Shown here in pieces: positions 25,144 to 34,596 of a stretch of 64,000 nucleotides of DNA. The notes beneath the pieces were generated by a model. It was not told the DNA's origin. It did no database searches and saw only the letters and a program-made list of their open reading frames with translations. The stretch is from positions 1-64,000 of the forward strand of contig NZ_SELS01000002.1 in assembly GCF_004197395.1 (NCBI RefSeq), written 5' to 3'. Position numbers and translations under genes: made by a program. Within the stretch, counting starts at the first letter, position 1. The number at the start of each line of letters is the position of its first letter. Origin of the DNA: Paraburkholderia sp. UYCP14C (GTDB lineage: Bacteria > Pseudomonadota > Gammaproteobacteria > Burkholderiales > Burkholderiaceae).

Positions 25144-26954
25144 TCACGCCGGATCGTTTTCAGGTAACCAACCATCCTCGATCCGCTTTATCAGCATCGT
25201 GTGATTCCAGCAGCCTCTAATGGGGAGCTTTCGCTGCTCATCGATGATCGAGCCGACGCGCCATTCCTTCTCACCATCCCACAACCACCAGTCGACCACC
25301 TTCCCGACGGCAGGATCGACAACGCCAGCCCGGAACACCGGGACGTTCTACGAATGGTCGGGAATGGCATATCTGCCGATCTTGCGAACGATACCGCGAG
25401 AGAGAGCGGCTCCCGCGCCGCCCGACACATCGCCATTGACTGTCGCGTTGCGTGTCCCCGTCCGCCCAACAGTGCCACCGCCCTGAACCGCGCCATTCAC
25501 AGTGAGGTCGCGACCCGCCGTGGCGGTGATCGTGCCTGGTGCGCTCACCGTCGGGTTGAGCGTCAGATCGCCTGTGCTTTATCTGTAGCGGGAGATTATG
25601 GCCCGACACTGAGACCACGATCATCACGTTGCCGGCGCTCAGGGTCGTGTTGCCGTTCGCGGCAACCGACGCCGCATTGAGATTGCCACCCGCCGTCAGC
25701 GAGGCGTTCTACCCTGCGGACACAGAACCCGTCGCGTTGCTGTCACCCTTGGCCGCAATCGTGTAATTATGGCTGGCGAGACCGCCGCCCGACACAGTCG
25801 TGTTGCCCGCACTGGTGAGACTGACGTTCTGGCTGGTGAACGTCCAGCCGACGTTAATATCGCCATTCGAACTGACGACCACATTGCCCGCGGTCGCCGA
25901 GAGTGTGCCCTGCGTGTTCTCACCCATGCCCGCGGCAGTCGACACGATAAAGACCTGTCCGCTCGTGACCGAACCGAACTGGTTCACATCAGTGGCGACA
26001 CCGCCATTGCCAATCACAGCCGCCGTATTGACAGAACCGTTCGTTGCCATGCCGGTGAAATCCGTGGCGGTCGGTGAGACGATCTGATTGCCCGCAATCA
26101 GGTTCACGAGGCTATCGGCCTGCGGCGGTGCGTTGACGTTAAGAGTCTGGCCGATGATGTCGATATTGCCCACTGTGCCCGCGATACCTGCACCCGGTCC
26201 GTTCACGCCGGGCGGCCCGTTGATCGAAAGATTGCCCGAACTCACCCTATAGGCGAGCGCACCAGCGTTTGCGCCATTCGTCGATGTTCCGCCTACGCCT
26301 GTGAGAAACTGCACCGATCCAGTGATCAGCGCCAGTCCCGGCATGTTTGTCAGTGCCATCCCGTTGACGGAAATCCCGTTCGGATTGCTGATGATGACCG
26401 TCGCTTGATTGCCAAACACCTCCAGCGACCCGAGTAAAGAGGAAAGCGCCCCGTCGACGTGACCTGATTGATGATCGTCGTAGACGTGCGTCGCGCGAGA
26501 TTCGGATTTTCGCGCCAAGCGTGCCGCCCAGCAGCGGCGTTCCGCCGGTTAGGCTGCTGTTCGGCACAAGACCCTGGCTGTCAATATTGAACGACCGGTA
26601 GCTGTTCAGACTGAGGCCGTTCGAATTCGGAGCGGTGATGTTGACAGCAGGGACGCCCGTGCTTGTCTGCGTGATGGTTGGCTGGAAGGGAATCGGCGCG
26701 GCATGCGCGGTTGCATCGGCAAGCAGCACGGCCGGCGCGAAATACATCACCACTGCCATGATGCATGCCGTCACGCGCATCCATCGTGCACGCGGCGAAC
26801 CGTCGTCGCAGACTGGTACAGCGAAGCGGCGCGCAGTCCTGGCACTGAAGCGTGCAAGCTCGCGCCCTAACATCTGCAAGAACGAAGGCGAAGCGACAAT
26901 ACCGTGTATATCGCTGAAGCGAAGGTGATCGAAGGGACGACATAGAATCGACAT
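25144..26954 (-). pseudogene. Two-partner-secretion haemagglutinin, pseudogene
   Basis: Remnant of an FhaB/CdiA-like exoprotein. The first frame gives a long leader ending TAHAAP and the start of the TPS domain (PAVNITAPNSNGLSLNSY). Homology changes frame at about 26,510 (NPNLARRTSTTIINQVTSTG lies in a third frame) and again at about 26,455. It then runs through NPNGISVNGMALTN, the TPS core, to a TAG at 25709-25711. The same frame resumes (NASLTAGGNLNAASVAANGN) until a third shift near 25,590. The last frame carries TVNGAVQGGGTVG, a TAG at 25348-25350 and a non-repetitive tail ending 25144. The large repeat region is missing, so an internal deletion joins head and tail. No transporter partner gene is present. 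Confidence 0.85.
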
Positions 26955-27387
26955 AGGAGACGGCCATGAGGCCGTACCCCTGCCACACCACCCGGCGTGC
27001 GAGTCCGCACGGGGCGGTTCGGAAAGTTGAGGTTATGGGAGTCGCGGCACGCCCAGCCGATCGAAGTATGCGACGGTCAGCACGCTATTCAGGAGCTTGC
27101 CGCTGTTCCGCCACCAGGGAGGTGTCAGGAATTTTGTGTGCTGAGGCCGGTTAGAAGATCTCAGTTCATGGCGCTCGTGAACCGCTCGCCGAAAAGAATG
27201 GCGAACTGATCGACCGCTTGCGCCAGTGAAACAGCTGGTTCGGATTGATGCCGTGCTGGCGAGCAATCATCGACACGGACTTGCCCGGCTCAAAACTCCG
27301 TGGTGGGCTTCCGATAGGCCTTAAGAATTCGTTAACCCGGCCTCCCTAAGATGGCAGGCGTTGACTTTCATTACCCTATCTACGCCC
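26955..27387. other. Degenerate intergenic stretch
   Basis: A 433-base stretch between the haemagglutinin remnant and the cytochrome b562 gene. It contains a transposase scrap (27205-27300) and otherwise no open frame I can defend. It probably marks the right-hand boundary of the decayed element, but I find no clear att copy in it. Confidence 0.5.
27205..27300 (-). pseudogene. IS transposase OrfA fragment
   Basis: About 30 codons on the minus strand read [20 protein letters not shown] followed by QLFHWRKR. This is the helix-turn-helix of an IS3/IS2-type or IS66-type OrfA. Both ends are lost. It is a residual insertion-sequence scar. Confidence 0.6.
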
Positions 27388-27762
27388 ATGGCCAAGCTAC
27401 CGATCCGCCTCGATTTCCCTAAGCTGCTGTGTGTTTCCCTGCTTGCGGCTGCGCCACTTGCCCATGCCGGGGAGATCAAGATACTGATGAAGGACATGAA
27501 GCAAGCCATGCAAGGCGCGATGGTCAGTACCACCATGCCTGAGCTGAGCGGCTACGTGACCAGGCTCGAAGACGACGCGCAACGGGCGAGCCACCTGCCT
27601 TACCGCGGCGACCAACCCACGTACGACGAAGGAATCCAGGCGCTGCGGGAAGAACTGACGGAGGTCGACCGCGCAATCCAGGCAAATGATCTGAACGCCG
27701 CCAAACAGGCGTTACGCCGGATTAACGGCACGAGGAAGCACTACCACGACCTATTGAGCTAA
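27388..27762 (+). CDS. Cytochrome b562-family protein
   Basis: Small periplasmic four-helix-bundle protein of 124 residues. The signal peptide ends LAHA-GE (residue 27). Mature sequence has an early methionine (LMKDMKQAM) and a C-terminal histidine (RKHYHDLLS), placed like the Met and His haem ligands of cytochrome b562, with TYDEGIQALREELTEVDRAI in between. The c-type CxxCH motif is absent, consistent with non-covalent haem. I choose ATG 27388; a TTG at 27361 extends the frame but adds nothing signal-like. It is followed 38 bases later by cytochrome b561, a likely redox partner. Confidence 0.75.
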   Translation: MAKLPIRLDFPKLLCVSLLAAAPLAHAGEIKILMKDMKQAMQGAMVSTTMPELSGYVTRLEDDAQRASHLPYRGDQPTYDEGIQALREELTEVDRAIQANDLNAAKQALRRINGTRKHYHDLLS

Positions 27763-27800
27763 CGGGCTTGCTCGCGCATGCACACTGAAAACCCAACCTC

Positions 27801-28367
27801 ATGAAACACATTTACCGCTATCCTTTTTCGATCAGTATGCTGCATTGGCTGCTGGCTGTCGCGCTGATTGGCAATCTGATCATAGGCTGGATGCTCGACG
27901 ATAACGAGGACTTGCTTGCACTGCACAAGTCGATCGGAATCGTCGTGCTCGGGCTGGCATTGGTCCGTGTCCTTAACCGGTTGCGCATGCGAAACCTGCT
28001 GCCGCCGTCGACCAACGCCGCAGGGACGCCAGCCTATCTCGCCGAAAAGGTCGTCCATTACTCGCTCTATGTTCTGATGCTCGCCATTCCACTGCTCGGG
28101 TGGCTGAAGACCAATGCTGCCGGGCATGTGGCCAGCTGCTTCGGGCTCTTCTCGCTGCCGACGCTAGTATCGAAAAGCCACGAGTTATCTCACTGGTTGG
28201 GCCAGTTGCATTCGCTGACGGCTTACGGGTTGGCAGTACTGGTCGGTTTGCATCTGCTGGGGGCGTTGGCGCACCGGCTGCTCAAGTCGGAAAACATTCT
28301 TCCTCGCATCCTGCCTTTGCCTACACGCGTCTTGCAACACAGGCGCGTCGCGAGGGATCGAGATTGA
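27801..28367 (+). CDS. Cytochrome b561
   Basis: Four-helix membrane dihaem cytochrome of 188 residues. Conserved histidines are seen in MLHWLLAVALIG, LLALHKSIGIVV, VVHYSLYVLML and GQLHSLTAYGLAVLVGLHLLG, which fit the b561 ligand pattern. Proteins of this class pass electrons between the quinone pool and periplasmic acceptors, including superoxide. It lies in a probable operon with the b562-type gene. Confidence 0.88.
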   Translation: MKHIYRYPFSISMLHWLLAVALIGNLIIGWMLDDNEDLLALHKSIGIVVLGLALVRVLNRLRMRNLLPPSTNAAGTPAYLAEKVVHYSLYVLMLAIPLLGWLKTNAAGHVASCFGLFSLPTLVSKSHELSHWLGQLHSLTAYGLAVLVGLHLLGALAHRLLKSENILPRILPLPTRVLQHRRVARDRD

Positions 28368-28466
28368 GCGGTAAGCACGGCATTCGGCGCTATCTTCGTC
28401 CCGGACAGGCCATTTTGGATCTTCGGCTATTCCGATGCTACGGGCATTTAGGCGTGAAGCGCGACG

Positions 28467-29417
28467 TCAGGTCTGGGTCGGGCGAACAAGCAACACGGGT
28501 ACATGGGTGATGGCTAGCACGCGGCTAGCCACGCTGCCCAGCAGCCAGTGTGAAATCCCACGCCTTCCATGTGTACCCATGACGATCAGATCGGCGTCCC
28601 AAAGATCCGCCTCCCTTACGATGGCGTGGGGTACATCGTCGCTGGTCATGTCAGTACTGGTCATCGTGCACTCCGCCTCGATTCGTAAGCCAGCAAGCGT
28701 CGCGGCTGCCATCTGAAGAACCGCCTTGCCCTCTTTGACAAGCGCGTCCTCGAACAGGGGAAGCGGCACGAAATCGCTCATCGATACGGCCTGATCAAGA
28801 ACGTGTACCACACGTAAAGAGGTCTGCTTCGTCGCGAGCTTCAGACCGAATCGAAGGGCATGCTTCGATGGTTCGCTGCCGTCGACGGCGAAAAGCACTC
28901 GTTGCGGACTGCCGCCGTTACCCCTTCCATAGGAGGCCGGAACAATAAGAATCGAGCACGGACACATCCGCGCAAGAGGCTCAGATATCGTTCCCTCCAG
29001 CCAGCGGAGTAAGCGTCGGTTCTGCCGCGTGCCAATGATGAGTAGATCGGCCTGCCATGTCCGAGCGGCTTCGAGCAGTGCGTGTGCGACATCCCACCCC
29101 TGCATGGAAAGATCGATCACCTCCGTATCGACGACTGTCTTGCCGCCCGAAAAGACGGTCTTTGCCTGGGCCACCGCGTCTTCAGCACCGTGTAGAAGCT
29201 CGTCGTGCACCGAGCTGAGGTCCACACCAACGAGTGGATCCGACGGGATCAGCCGGCGTGGATCTTCGGCAACGCTTACGATTCGTATGTGTGCCCCAGG
29301 TGCAGCAATACCGTGAGCATAGGCCGCAGCACGCAAAGAGGCTGGCGAAGCGTCTACAGCAATGAGAATGCGACCGACATCGTCGTGGTCATCGTGGTTT
29401 GAACTGGCAGTGCTCAT
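28467..29417 (-). CDS. Tandem universal stress protein
   Basis: A 316-residue protein of two UspA domains. Domain 1 starts RILIAVDASPASLRAAAYA; domain 2 starts RVLFAVDGSEPSKHALRFGL. The second keeps the ATP-binding signature GTHGRRGISHWLLGS near the C-terminus, while the first has a changed version (GTRQNRRLLRWLEGT). Tandem Usps typically support survival under oxygen limitation, stress or growth arrest. Start ATG 29417 has GGAG upstream. An FNR-type box at 29631-29644 with a TAGATT -10 (29604-29609) faces this gene. It resembles the second tandem Usp at 39.7 kb. Confidence 0.92.
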   Translation of the reverse strand: MSTASSNHDDHDDVGRILIAVDASPASLRAAAYAHGIAAPGAHIRIVSVAEDPRRLIPSDPLVGVDLSSVHDELLHGAEDAVAQAKTVFSGGKTVVDTEVIDLSMQGWDVAHALLEAARTWQADLLIIGTRQNRRLLRWLEGTISEPLARMCPCSILIVPASYGRGNGGSPQRVLFAVDGSEPSKHALRFGLKLATKQTSLRVVHVLDQAVSMSDFVPLPLFEDALVKEGKAVLQMAAATLAGLRIEAECTMTSTDMTSDDVPHAIVREADLWDADLIVMGTHGRRGISHWLLGSVASRVLAITHVPVLLVRPTQT

Positions 29418-29630
29418 GATGCAGTCTCCGAGGTGGTGCATTGCGGACCCGCTTGTTTCCTCAGGTTCCTGGCCGTACTTTTACGGACGGGTGATGCACT
29501 CGAACGAGAGCAACGCTTGACCGTGGATGCGCCGTCACTCCGGATAGGTTCCTCCATGCAGGCGCGCCGTCCGGATTGACGGCCGTTGACAACGCCACAG
29601 ATCAATCTATTCCCCGACTCATCCTCCACA

Positions 29631-29644
29631 TTGATCCAGGTCAA
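29631..29644 (-). promoter_or_regulatory. FNR/Anr-type box before the first usp gene
   Basis: TTGATCCAGGTCAA is a full match to TTGAY-N4-RTCAA. On the minus strand TAGATT at 29604-29609 sits where a class II (-41.5) FNR promoter would have its -10, about 180 bases upstream of the Usp ATG. Confidence 0.7.
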
Positions 29645-29736
29645 ACCGCTCGCCCCCAGGATTCCCATTGCGCGGACAGAACCGCCGACGTGCTGCAGCT
29701 ATCTATCGGATTCAAAGCATGGGCTGTCCCGTAGCC

Positions 29737-29750
29737 TTGACGCACGTCAA
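29737..29750 (+). promoter_or_regulatory. FNR/Anr-type box before the acyl-ligase operon
   Basis: TTGACGCACGTCAA, with TATGCT at 29772-29777 at class II spacing on the plus strand, pointing to the acyl-ligase gene at 30008. The predicted leader is about 220 bases. The 590-base gap 29418-30007 contains no other recognised feature. Confidence 0.7.
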
Positions 29751-30007
29751 TTTCTCATCGCAAACGAACCCTATGCTCGATCCATAGCGACACGAATCAA
29801 GTGCTGGGGGAAATCGGTTGCGAAACACCATACTCCCTGATCTCGTGATGCTGCCGCCAGAGTTCCTGATTCCCGGCCACGCCTGTCTTCGTCCACGCCT
29901 TCGCAAGAGGAGAATGCCTGCCGGACTGGTTAGACACACGTAGTCTTTAAGTGCGCAGATCTTGTTGTCCGCGCGTCTACCCCAATCCGGCAAAGGCTCG
30001 ATCGACC

Positions 30008-31666
30008 ATGAACTGCCCCAACACGGTGGACATCCCCTCCTGCGAGCCGCATGTCACAGCGATCGATGCCAAAAGTGTTCGAACATTGCCTGAAATGTTC
30101 GAGGCGGCCTGCACGCATTACGCCAGACGCCCCGCATTCAGCTCGTTCAATCACACGCTCGAATACCGGGACGTCGCGCAATATGTGCACCGCTTTTCCG
30201 CCTTTCTGGTCAACGAACTCAAGCTTGATTTCTGCGATCGCGTGGGACTGATCCTGCCGAACGGCCTACCCTATGTCGTGGCCTTCTATGGTGTGCTCGA
30301 CGCGGGGCTCGTGGTCGTCAACGTCAACCCACTGGCCACACCCCGTGAGATTCAGATCCAGCTCGCCACGGCGGCGGTTTCAGCGATCGTCGTCCTGGAG
30401 AATTTTGCCTACAAACTGGACGAAATCCTTGATGAGAAGCTCGCGAACGCGGTCATATCCGTCTCGGCGGGAGATCTGCTGCCGCTGCCCATGCGCACCG
30501 CGATTGATTTTCTGCAGCGCGTTGTACGTCGCTCGATTCCACCGACTAAAAGGCAATACCGGACATTCAGAGCCGCTCTTTCGCGCCGTGACTCGAACGA
30601 GCGACATCTCCCCCCGGCCGGCCTCGACGATGTTGCACTGCTGCAATACACCGGAGGAACGACGGGCACGCCGAAATGCGCGATGCTCACGCACCGTAAC
30701 CTCAGCTCGAACGTTGCTCAAATTTGCGCATGGCTTGGTGCGTCGTTCTGTTCCGCGCATCAGATCATTCTCACGCCGCTGCCGCTCTTTCATATATTCG
30801 CGTTGACCGCCAGCCTGCTGACGTTTGTCGAAATCGGCGCGCACAATGTTCTCGTAACCGATCCCCACGATCTCGCCGGGCTCATACGAACCTTGCGCCG
30901 CACGCGGCCCACCGCGCTGTTAGGTGTGAATACGCTCTTCAATGCCCTTCTCGCCGCACCACGTTTCAAGACGCTGAACTGGTCACGCCTCACCCTCGTG
31001 ATCGGCGGCGGCTCACCGATTCAGGCTGGCGTCGCAGCACGATGGCAGACAGCAACGGGAGTACCGCTCATCGAAGGGTATGGACTAACCGAAGCATCGC
31101 CAGTCGTCTGTGCCAATCCGATCAATGCGAAGCACTTCTCGGGATCAGTGGGTTATCCGTTGCCTTCGACCGAACTCAGCATCCGCGATGACGCCAATGC
31201 GCCGGTCGACGCGGGTGTGATCGGAGAAGTCTGGGTCCGAGGTCCTCAGGTCATGCGCGGCTACTGGATGAACCCCGCGGAGACCGCCGAGGTCATCTCG
31301 ACTGATGGTTGGCTTCGCACGGGGGACGTTGGGTACCTCACACCCGCCCACACGCTCGTGCTGGTGGATCGCAAGAAAGACGTGGTGATCGTGTCTGGCT
31401 TCAAGGTCTATCCCTCGGAAGTCGAGGCCGTGGTGTCCGCGCTGCCGGGCGTAAGTGCCGCAGCGGTAGTCGGAGTGCCGGATGAACGGACCGGACAGGC
31501 CGTGAAGCTGTTCGTCGTCCCACCCTCGAAGGATCTGACTGCCGAAATCGTGCTGCAGCACTGCCGGGCCAATTTGAGCGCCTACAAGATTCCCCGGTTC
31601 ATCGAGTTCCGCGACACCTTGCCTCTGAACCAGCTCGGCAAGGTACTGCGACGCGCGCTGACTTGA
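30008..31666 (+). CDS. Long-chain acyl-CoA ligase-like enzyme
   Basis: ANL-superfamily adenylating enzyme of 552 residues, likely activating a fatty acid to acyl-AMP and then acyl-CoA. The phosphate-binding loop is YTGGTTGTPK, followed by the A5-type motif GYGLTEASPVV, the hinge DRKKDVVIVSG and the C-terminal lysine region LNQLGKVLRR. The order is typical of FadD-type ligases. Start ATG 30008 is preceded by AAGG at loose spacing. It is followed 68 bases later by an ACP-FAAL-acyltransferase gene, so the pair probably channels fatty acids into one lipid product. An FNR-type promoter lies upstream. Confidence 0.85.
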   Translation: MNCPNTVDIPSCEPHVTAIDAKSVRTLPEMFEAACTHYARRPAFSSFNHTLEYRDVAQYVHRFSAFLVNELKLDFCDRVGLILPNGLPYVVAFYGVLDAGLVVVNVNPLATPREIQIQLATAAVSAIVVLENFAYKLDEILDEKLANAVISVSAGDLLPLPMRTAIDFLQRVVRRSIPPTKRQYRTFRAALSRRDSNERHLPPAGLDDVALLQYTGGTTGTPKCAMLTHRNLSSNVAQICAWLGASFCSAHQIILTPLPLFHIFALTASLLTFVEIGAHNVLVTDPHDLAGLIRTLRRTRPTALLGVNTLFNALLAAPRFKTLNWSRLTLVIGGGSPIQAGVAARWQTATGVPLIEGYGLTEASPVVCANPINAKHFSGSVGYPLPSTELSIRDDANAPVDAGVIGEVWVRGPQVMRGYWMNPAETAEVISTDGWLRTGDVGYLTPAHTLVLVDRKKDVVIVSGFKVYPSEVEAVVSALPGVSAAAVVGVPDERTGQAVKLFVVPPSKDLTAEIVLQHCRANLSAYKIPRFIEFRDTLPLNQLGKVLRRALT

Positions 31667-31734
31667 AGGACCTGAAGTGTTCTTCTCGCTCTCACGCCCC
31701 TGCTGGCATCCCGACACTGAAGCGGTCAAGTGAT

Positions 31735-34578
31735 ATGAGTGATGACCTCACCAGCCGTTCACCGGCCCACGCGCAGCGGTTGCTCGAGATAGTCGGCGCT
31801 TTCGCCGCGGAGATGAGTCCAGCGGGACACAAGCCGCGGGACGTCACGTTGAGTAGCCAGTTCGAACGAGATCTTGGCCTGGACAGTCTTGCACGTGCCG
31901 AACTGCTGACCCGCATCGAGGACACGCTCGGCGTGCATTTTCCGCTTGCATCGTTCGGGCAGGCGACGACGCCCGCCGATTTACTGCGCGCACTCGCAGG
32001 AGAAGCATCCGGGCGATCCGAGGGCGTTACCGCCACGGTCGAGCTTCCAGCGCCGAGCGGTGCGCTGGACCCGCCGATTGACGCTCAAACGTTGGTCGAC
32101 GCACTGCAGTGGCACGTGTCCCGACGACCCGAGCACACTCACATCGTGTTTCTCGACGAGGACGCATCGTCACATACGATGACGTATGCGGGGCTGTACG
32201 AGGCCGCCCTGCGGGTATCGCGCGGGCTGCGCCGGCTCGGCGTCAATCCCGGAGATACCGTCGCACTGATGCTGCCCACAGGCAGCGACTATTTCGCGTG
32301 CTTTGCGGGCATCATGCTCGTCGGCGCAATCGTCGTGCCGGCGTATCCGCCAGTACAGTCGGCACGGATCGACGATCACTTGAGGCGCCACGCGGCCATC
32401 CTCTCGGATGCGCGCGCGCGCGTGATGATCGTGCCCTCGCATGCGCTCGGAGCAAGCCTTCTCGCCAAGGCCCGGATCCCGGTGTTACGCGAGATCGTCG
32501 CAATGCATCAACTCATGGGCGAAACGGACAATGAACGGTATGTCCCGCTCGCGGAAGACGTCGCGTTGCTTCAGTACACTTCCGGCAGCACCGGCGCGCC
32601 AAAAGGCGTGGTGCTCACCCACGCTAATCTGCTCGCCAATATCCGGGCGATGGGACAGACTGCCCGGATCGAGGCACACGACGTCTTCGCAAGCTGGCTC
32701 CCCCTGTACCACGACATGGGTTTGATCGGCGCATGGTTCGGTACGCTCTACTTTGGCATCCCGCTGATTCTGATGTCCCCGCTGACGTTCCTCGCACGCC
32801 CAGCGCGCTGGTTGCAGGCGATCGGCCGCTACCATGCCACCATTACGGCAGCGCCCAACTTCGCCTACGAGCGATGCACGCGCCGGATCGACGACGCCGA
32901 CCTTGAAAGCGTCGACCTGTCTTCGCTGCGCCTCGCATTCTGCGGCGCGGAACCCGTCAGCGCGTCAACCATGCGGGCATTCGCGTCACGCTTCGCCGGC
33001 CATGGGTTCAGGGAGAACGCACTGAACCCCGTCTACGGTCTGGCGGAAAACACGCTTGGACTGACGTTTTCGGAGCCCGGCCGAGGGGTGCGGACAGACA
33101 GTATCAGTCGTGGCCGGCTGGCGGACTCGCAGCGTGCAGCACAAGCGGAGTCGCCCGATGACGTACTCGAACTGGTTTCGTGCGGACACGCGTTACCCGG
33201 CAACCAGATCCGTATCGTTGACGCCGGCGGCAATGAGGTATCCGAAAGAACGATCGGCAGGATTGAATTTCGAAGTCCGTCCGCGACCGGTGGGTATTTT
33301 CAGAACCCGGCGCTGACCGCGCGGTTGATTCATGATGGCTGGCTCGATACCGGCGATCTGGGATACATGGCCGATGAAGATCTGTTCATCACGGGCCGCG
33401 TGAAGGATCTGGTGATTCGGGCGGGCCGTCACTTTTTCCCGTATGAACTGGAAGCCGCGGTCGGGCATCTGCCTCACGTGCGCAACGGTTGTGTGGCAGT
33501 GTGTGGAACGCCTGACGTCGAGACGGGCACCGACCGCCTGATCGTGATTGCGGAGACTCGCGAAACCGCGCCCGAGGAACTCGCGGCAATACGCACTGGC
33601 ATTAACGAAGCCTCCGTGGCTCTGCTGGGCGCTCCGCCAGAAGAAGTCGCTCTGGTCCCGCCGCATAGCATTCTTAAGACATCGAGTGGCAAGATTCGCC
33701 ACGCGGCCACACTGGATTTGTACCTGCGCAATCACGGCGATCTCCTGCCGCGCCCCGCGTGGCTTCAGTGGCTCGACATCGGCGTGAACACCGTTTGGCC
33801 GATCGCCCGACGAATTCGGGCCGCCGCCACGCACGCCGCCTACGGCGCATGGTGCTGGCTGATCGCAATTCTGATTGCCCTACCGACAACGTTGATGACC
33901 CTGTGGCATCCGGACACCGGGCGAAACTGGACGATTGCATCGCGCGCGGCACGCCTCGCCTTGGAGCTCGCGGGTATTCGCATGACGGTACGCGGAGCCG
34001 ATCTCATCGACAGTGCGCGGCCGGCCATCTTCGTTGCGAATCACGCGAGCTATCTTGACGGCCTGGTGCTGCTGGCGGCTATCCCCATGCCGATCTGCAT
34101 GGTCGCGAAACGTGAGCTTGCCGACGGATGGCTGATCGGTTCCTTCCTTCGGGCGATCGGCACGCGCTTCGTCGAGCGCATCGACTATCAGCGCATGACC
34201 GAGGACGAGCGCGAACTGGTGAAGCACGCGACGTCCGGAACCTCTCTGCTGCTCTTTCCGGAAGGAACATTCGTCAGATCCGCGGGGCTGCGGCAGTTCC
34301 GTCTCGGCGCCTTCGTGGTGGCCTGCGCATCACACCGGCCCGTCGTGCCGGTCGCAATTGCAGGCGCCCGTGTTGTGCTTCCGGATGGACAGTGGTTGCC
34401 AACGAGAGCCGACGTGACGGTCACCGTGCTCCCCGCTCTGCAACCATCAGGAGAAGACATGAAAGCGGCTGCGGTCTTACGCGACGCCGCACGCGACGCA
34501 ATTGCCGGTCACTGCGGGGAACGGGCGCTCAGTGAGATTTCCCCGCTGGATGTCCCCACTCCTCACGCCACCATTTAA
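31735..34578 (+). CDS. ACP-FAAL-PlsC fusion protein
   Basis: A 947-residue three-domain lipid enzyme. Residues about 10-85 are an acyl-carrier domain with the phosphopantetheine serine S51 in LGLDSLARAE. Residues about 115-680 form a fatty-acyl-AMP ligase: YTSGSTGAPKG near 281, then ASWLPLYHDMGLIG, the FAAL-type signature. Residues about 730-930 are a PlsC-type acyltransferase with NHASYLDG near 767 and FPEGTF near 841. One chain can thus activate a fatty acid, load it on its own carrier and transfer it to a hydroxyl or lysophospholipid acceptor. The order resembles a rearranged Aas (acyltransferase plus ligase). ATG 31735 is chosen by homology. It forms an operon with the preceding ligase. 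Confidence 0.85.
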   Translation: MSDDLTSRSPAHAQRLLEIVGAFAAEMSPAGHKPRDVTLSSQFERDLGLDSLARAELLTRIEDTLGVHFPLASFGQATTPADLLRALAGEASGRSEGVTATVELPAPSGALDPPIDAQTLVDALQWHVSRRPEHTHIVFLDEDASSHTMTYAGLYEAALRVSRGLRRLGVNPGDTVALMLPTGSDYFACFAGIMLVGAIVVPAYPPVQSARIDDHLRRHAAILSDARARVMIVPSHALGASLLAKARIPVLREIVAMHQLMGETDNERYVPLAEDVALLQYTSGSTGAPKGVVLTHANLLANIRAMGQTARIEAHDVFASWLPLYHDMGLIGAWFGTLYFGIPLILMSPLTFLARPARWLQAIGRYHATITAAPNFAYERCTRRIDDADLESVDLSSLRLAFCGAEPVSASTMRAFASRFAGHGFRENALNPVYGLAENTLGLTFSEPGRGVRTDSISRGRLADSQRAAQAESPDDVLELVSCGHALPGNQIRIVDAGGNEVSERTIGRIEFRSPSATGGYFQNPALTARLIHDGWLDTGDLGYMADEDLFITGRVKDLVIRAGRHFFPYELEAAVGHLPHVRNGCVAVCGTPDVETGTDRLIVIAETRETAPEELAAIRTGINEASVALLGAPPEEVALVPPHSILKTSSGKIRHAATLDLYLRNHGDLLPRPAWLQWLDIGVNTVWPIARRIRAAATHAAYGAWCWLIAILIALPTTLMTLWHPDTGRNWTIASRAARLALELAGIRMTVRGADLIDSARPAIFVANHASYLDGLVLLAAIPMPICMVAKRELADGWLIGSFLRAIGTRFVERIDYQRMTEDERELVKHATSGTSLLLFPEGTFVRSAGLRQFRLGAFVVACASHRPVVPVAIAGARVVLPDGQWLPTRADVTVTVLPALQPSGEDMKAAAVLRDAARDAIAGHCGERALSEISPLDVPTPHATI

Positions 34579-34596
34579 GCCGGCGTTATTGCAGAA

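Noticed and set aside
27361-27387. A TTG start for the cytochrome b562-type gene
   Set aside because: It adds nine residues before a complete signal peptide and has no ribosome site; ATG 27388 is preferred.
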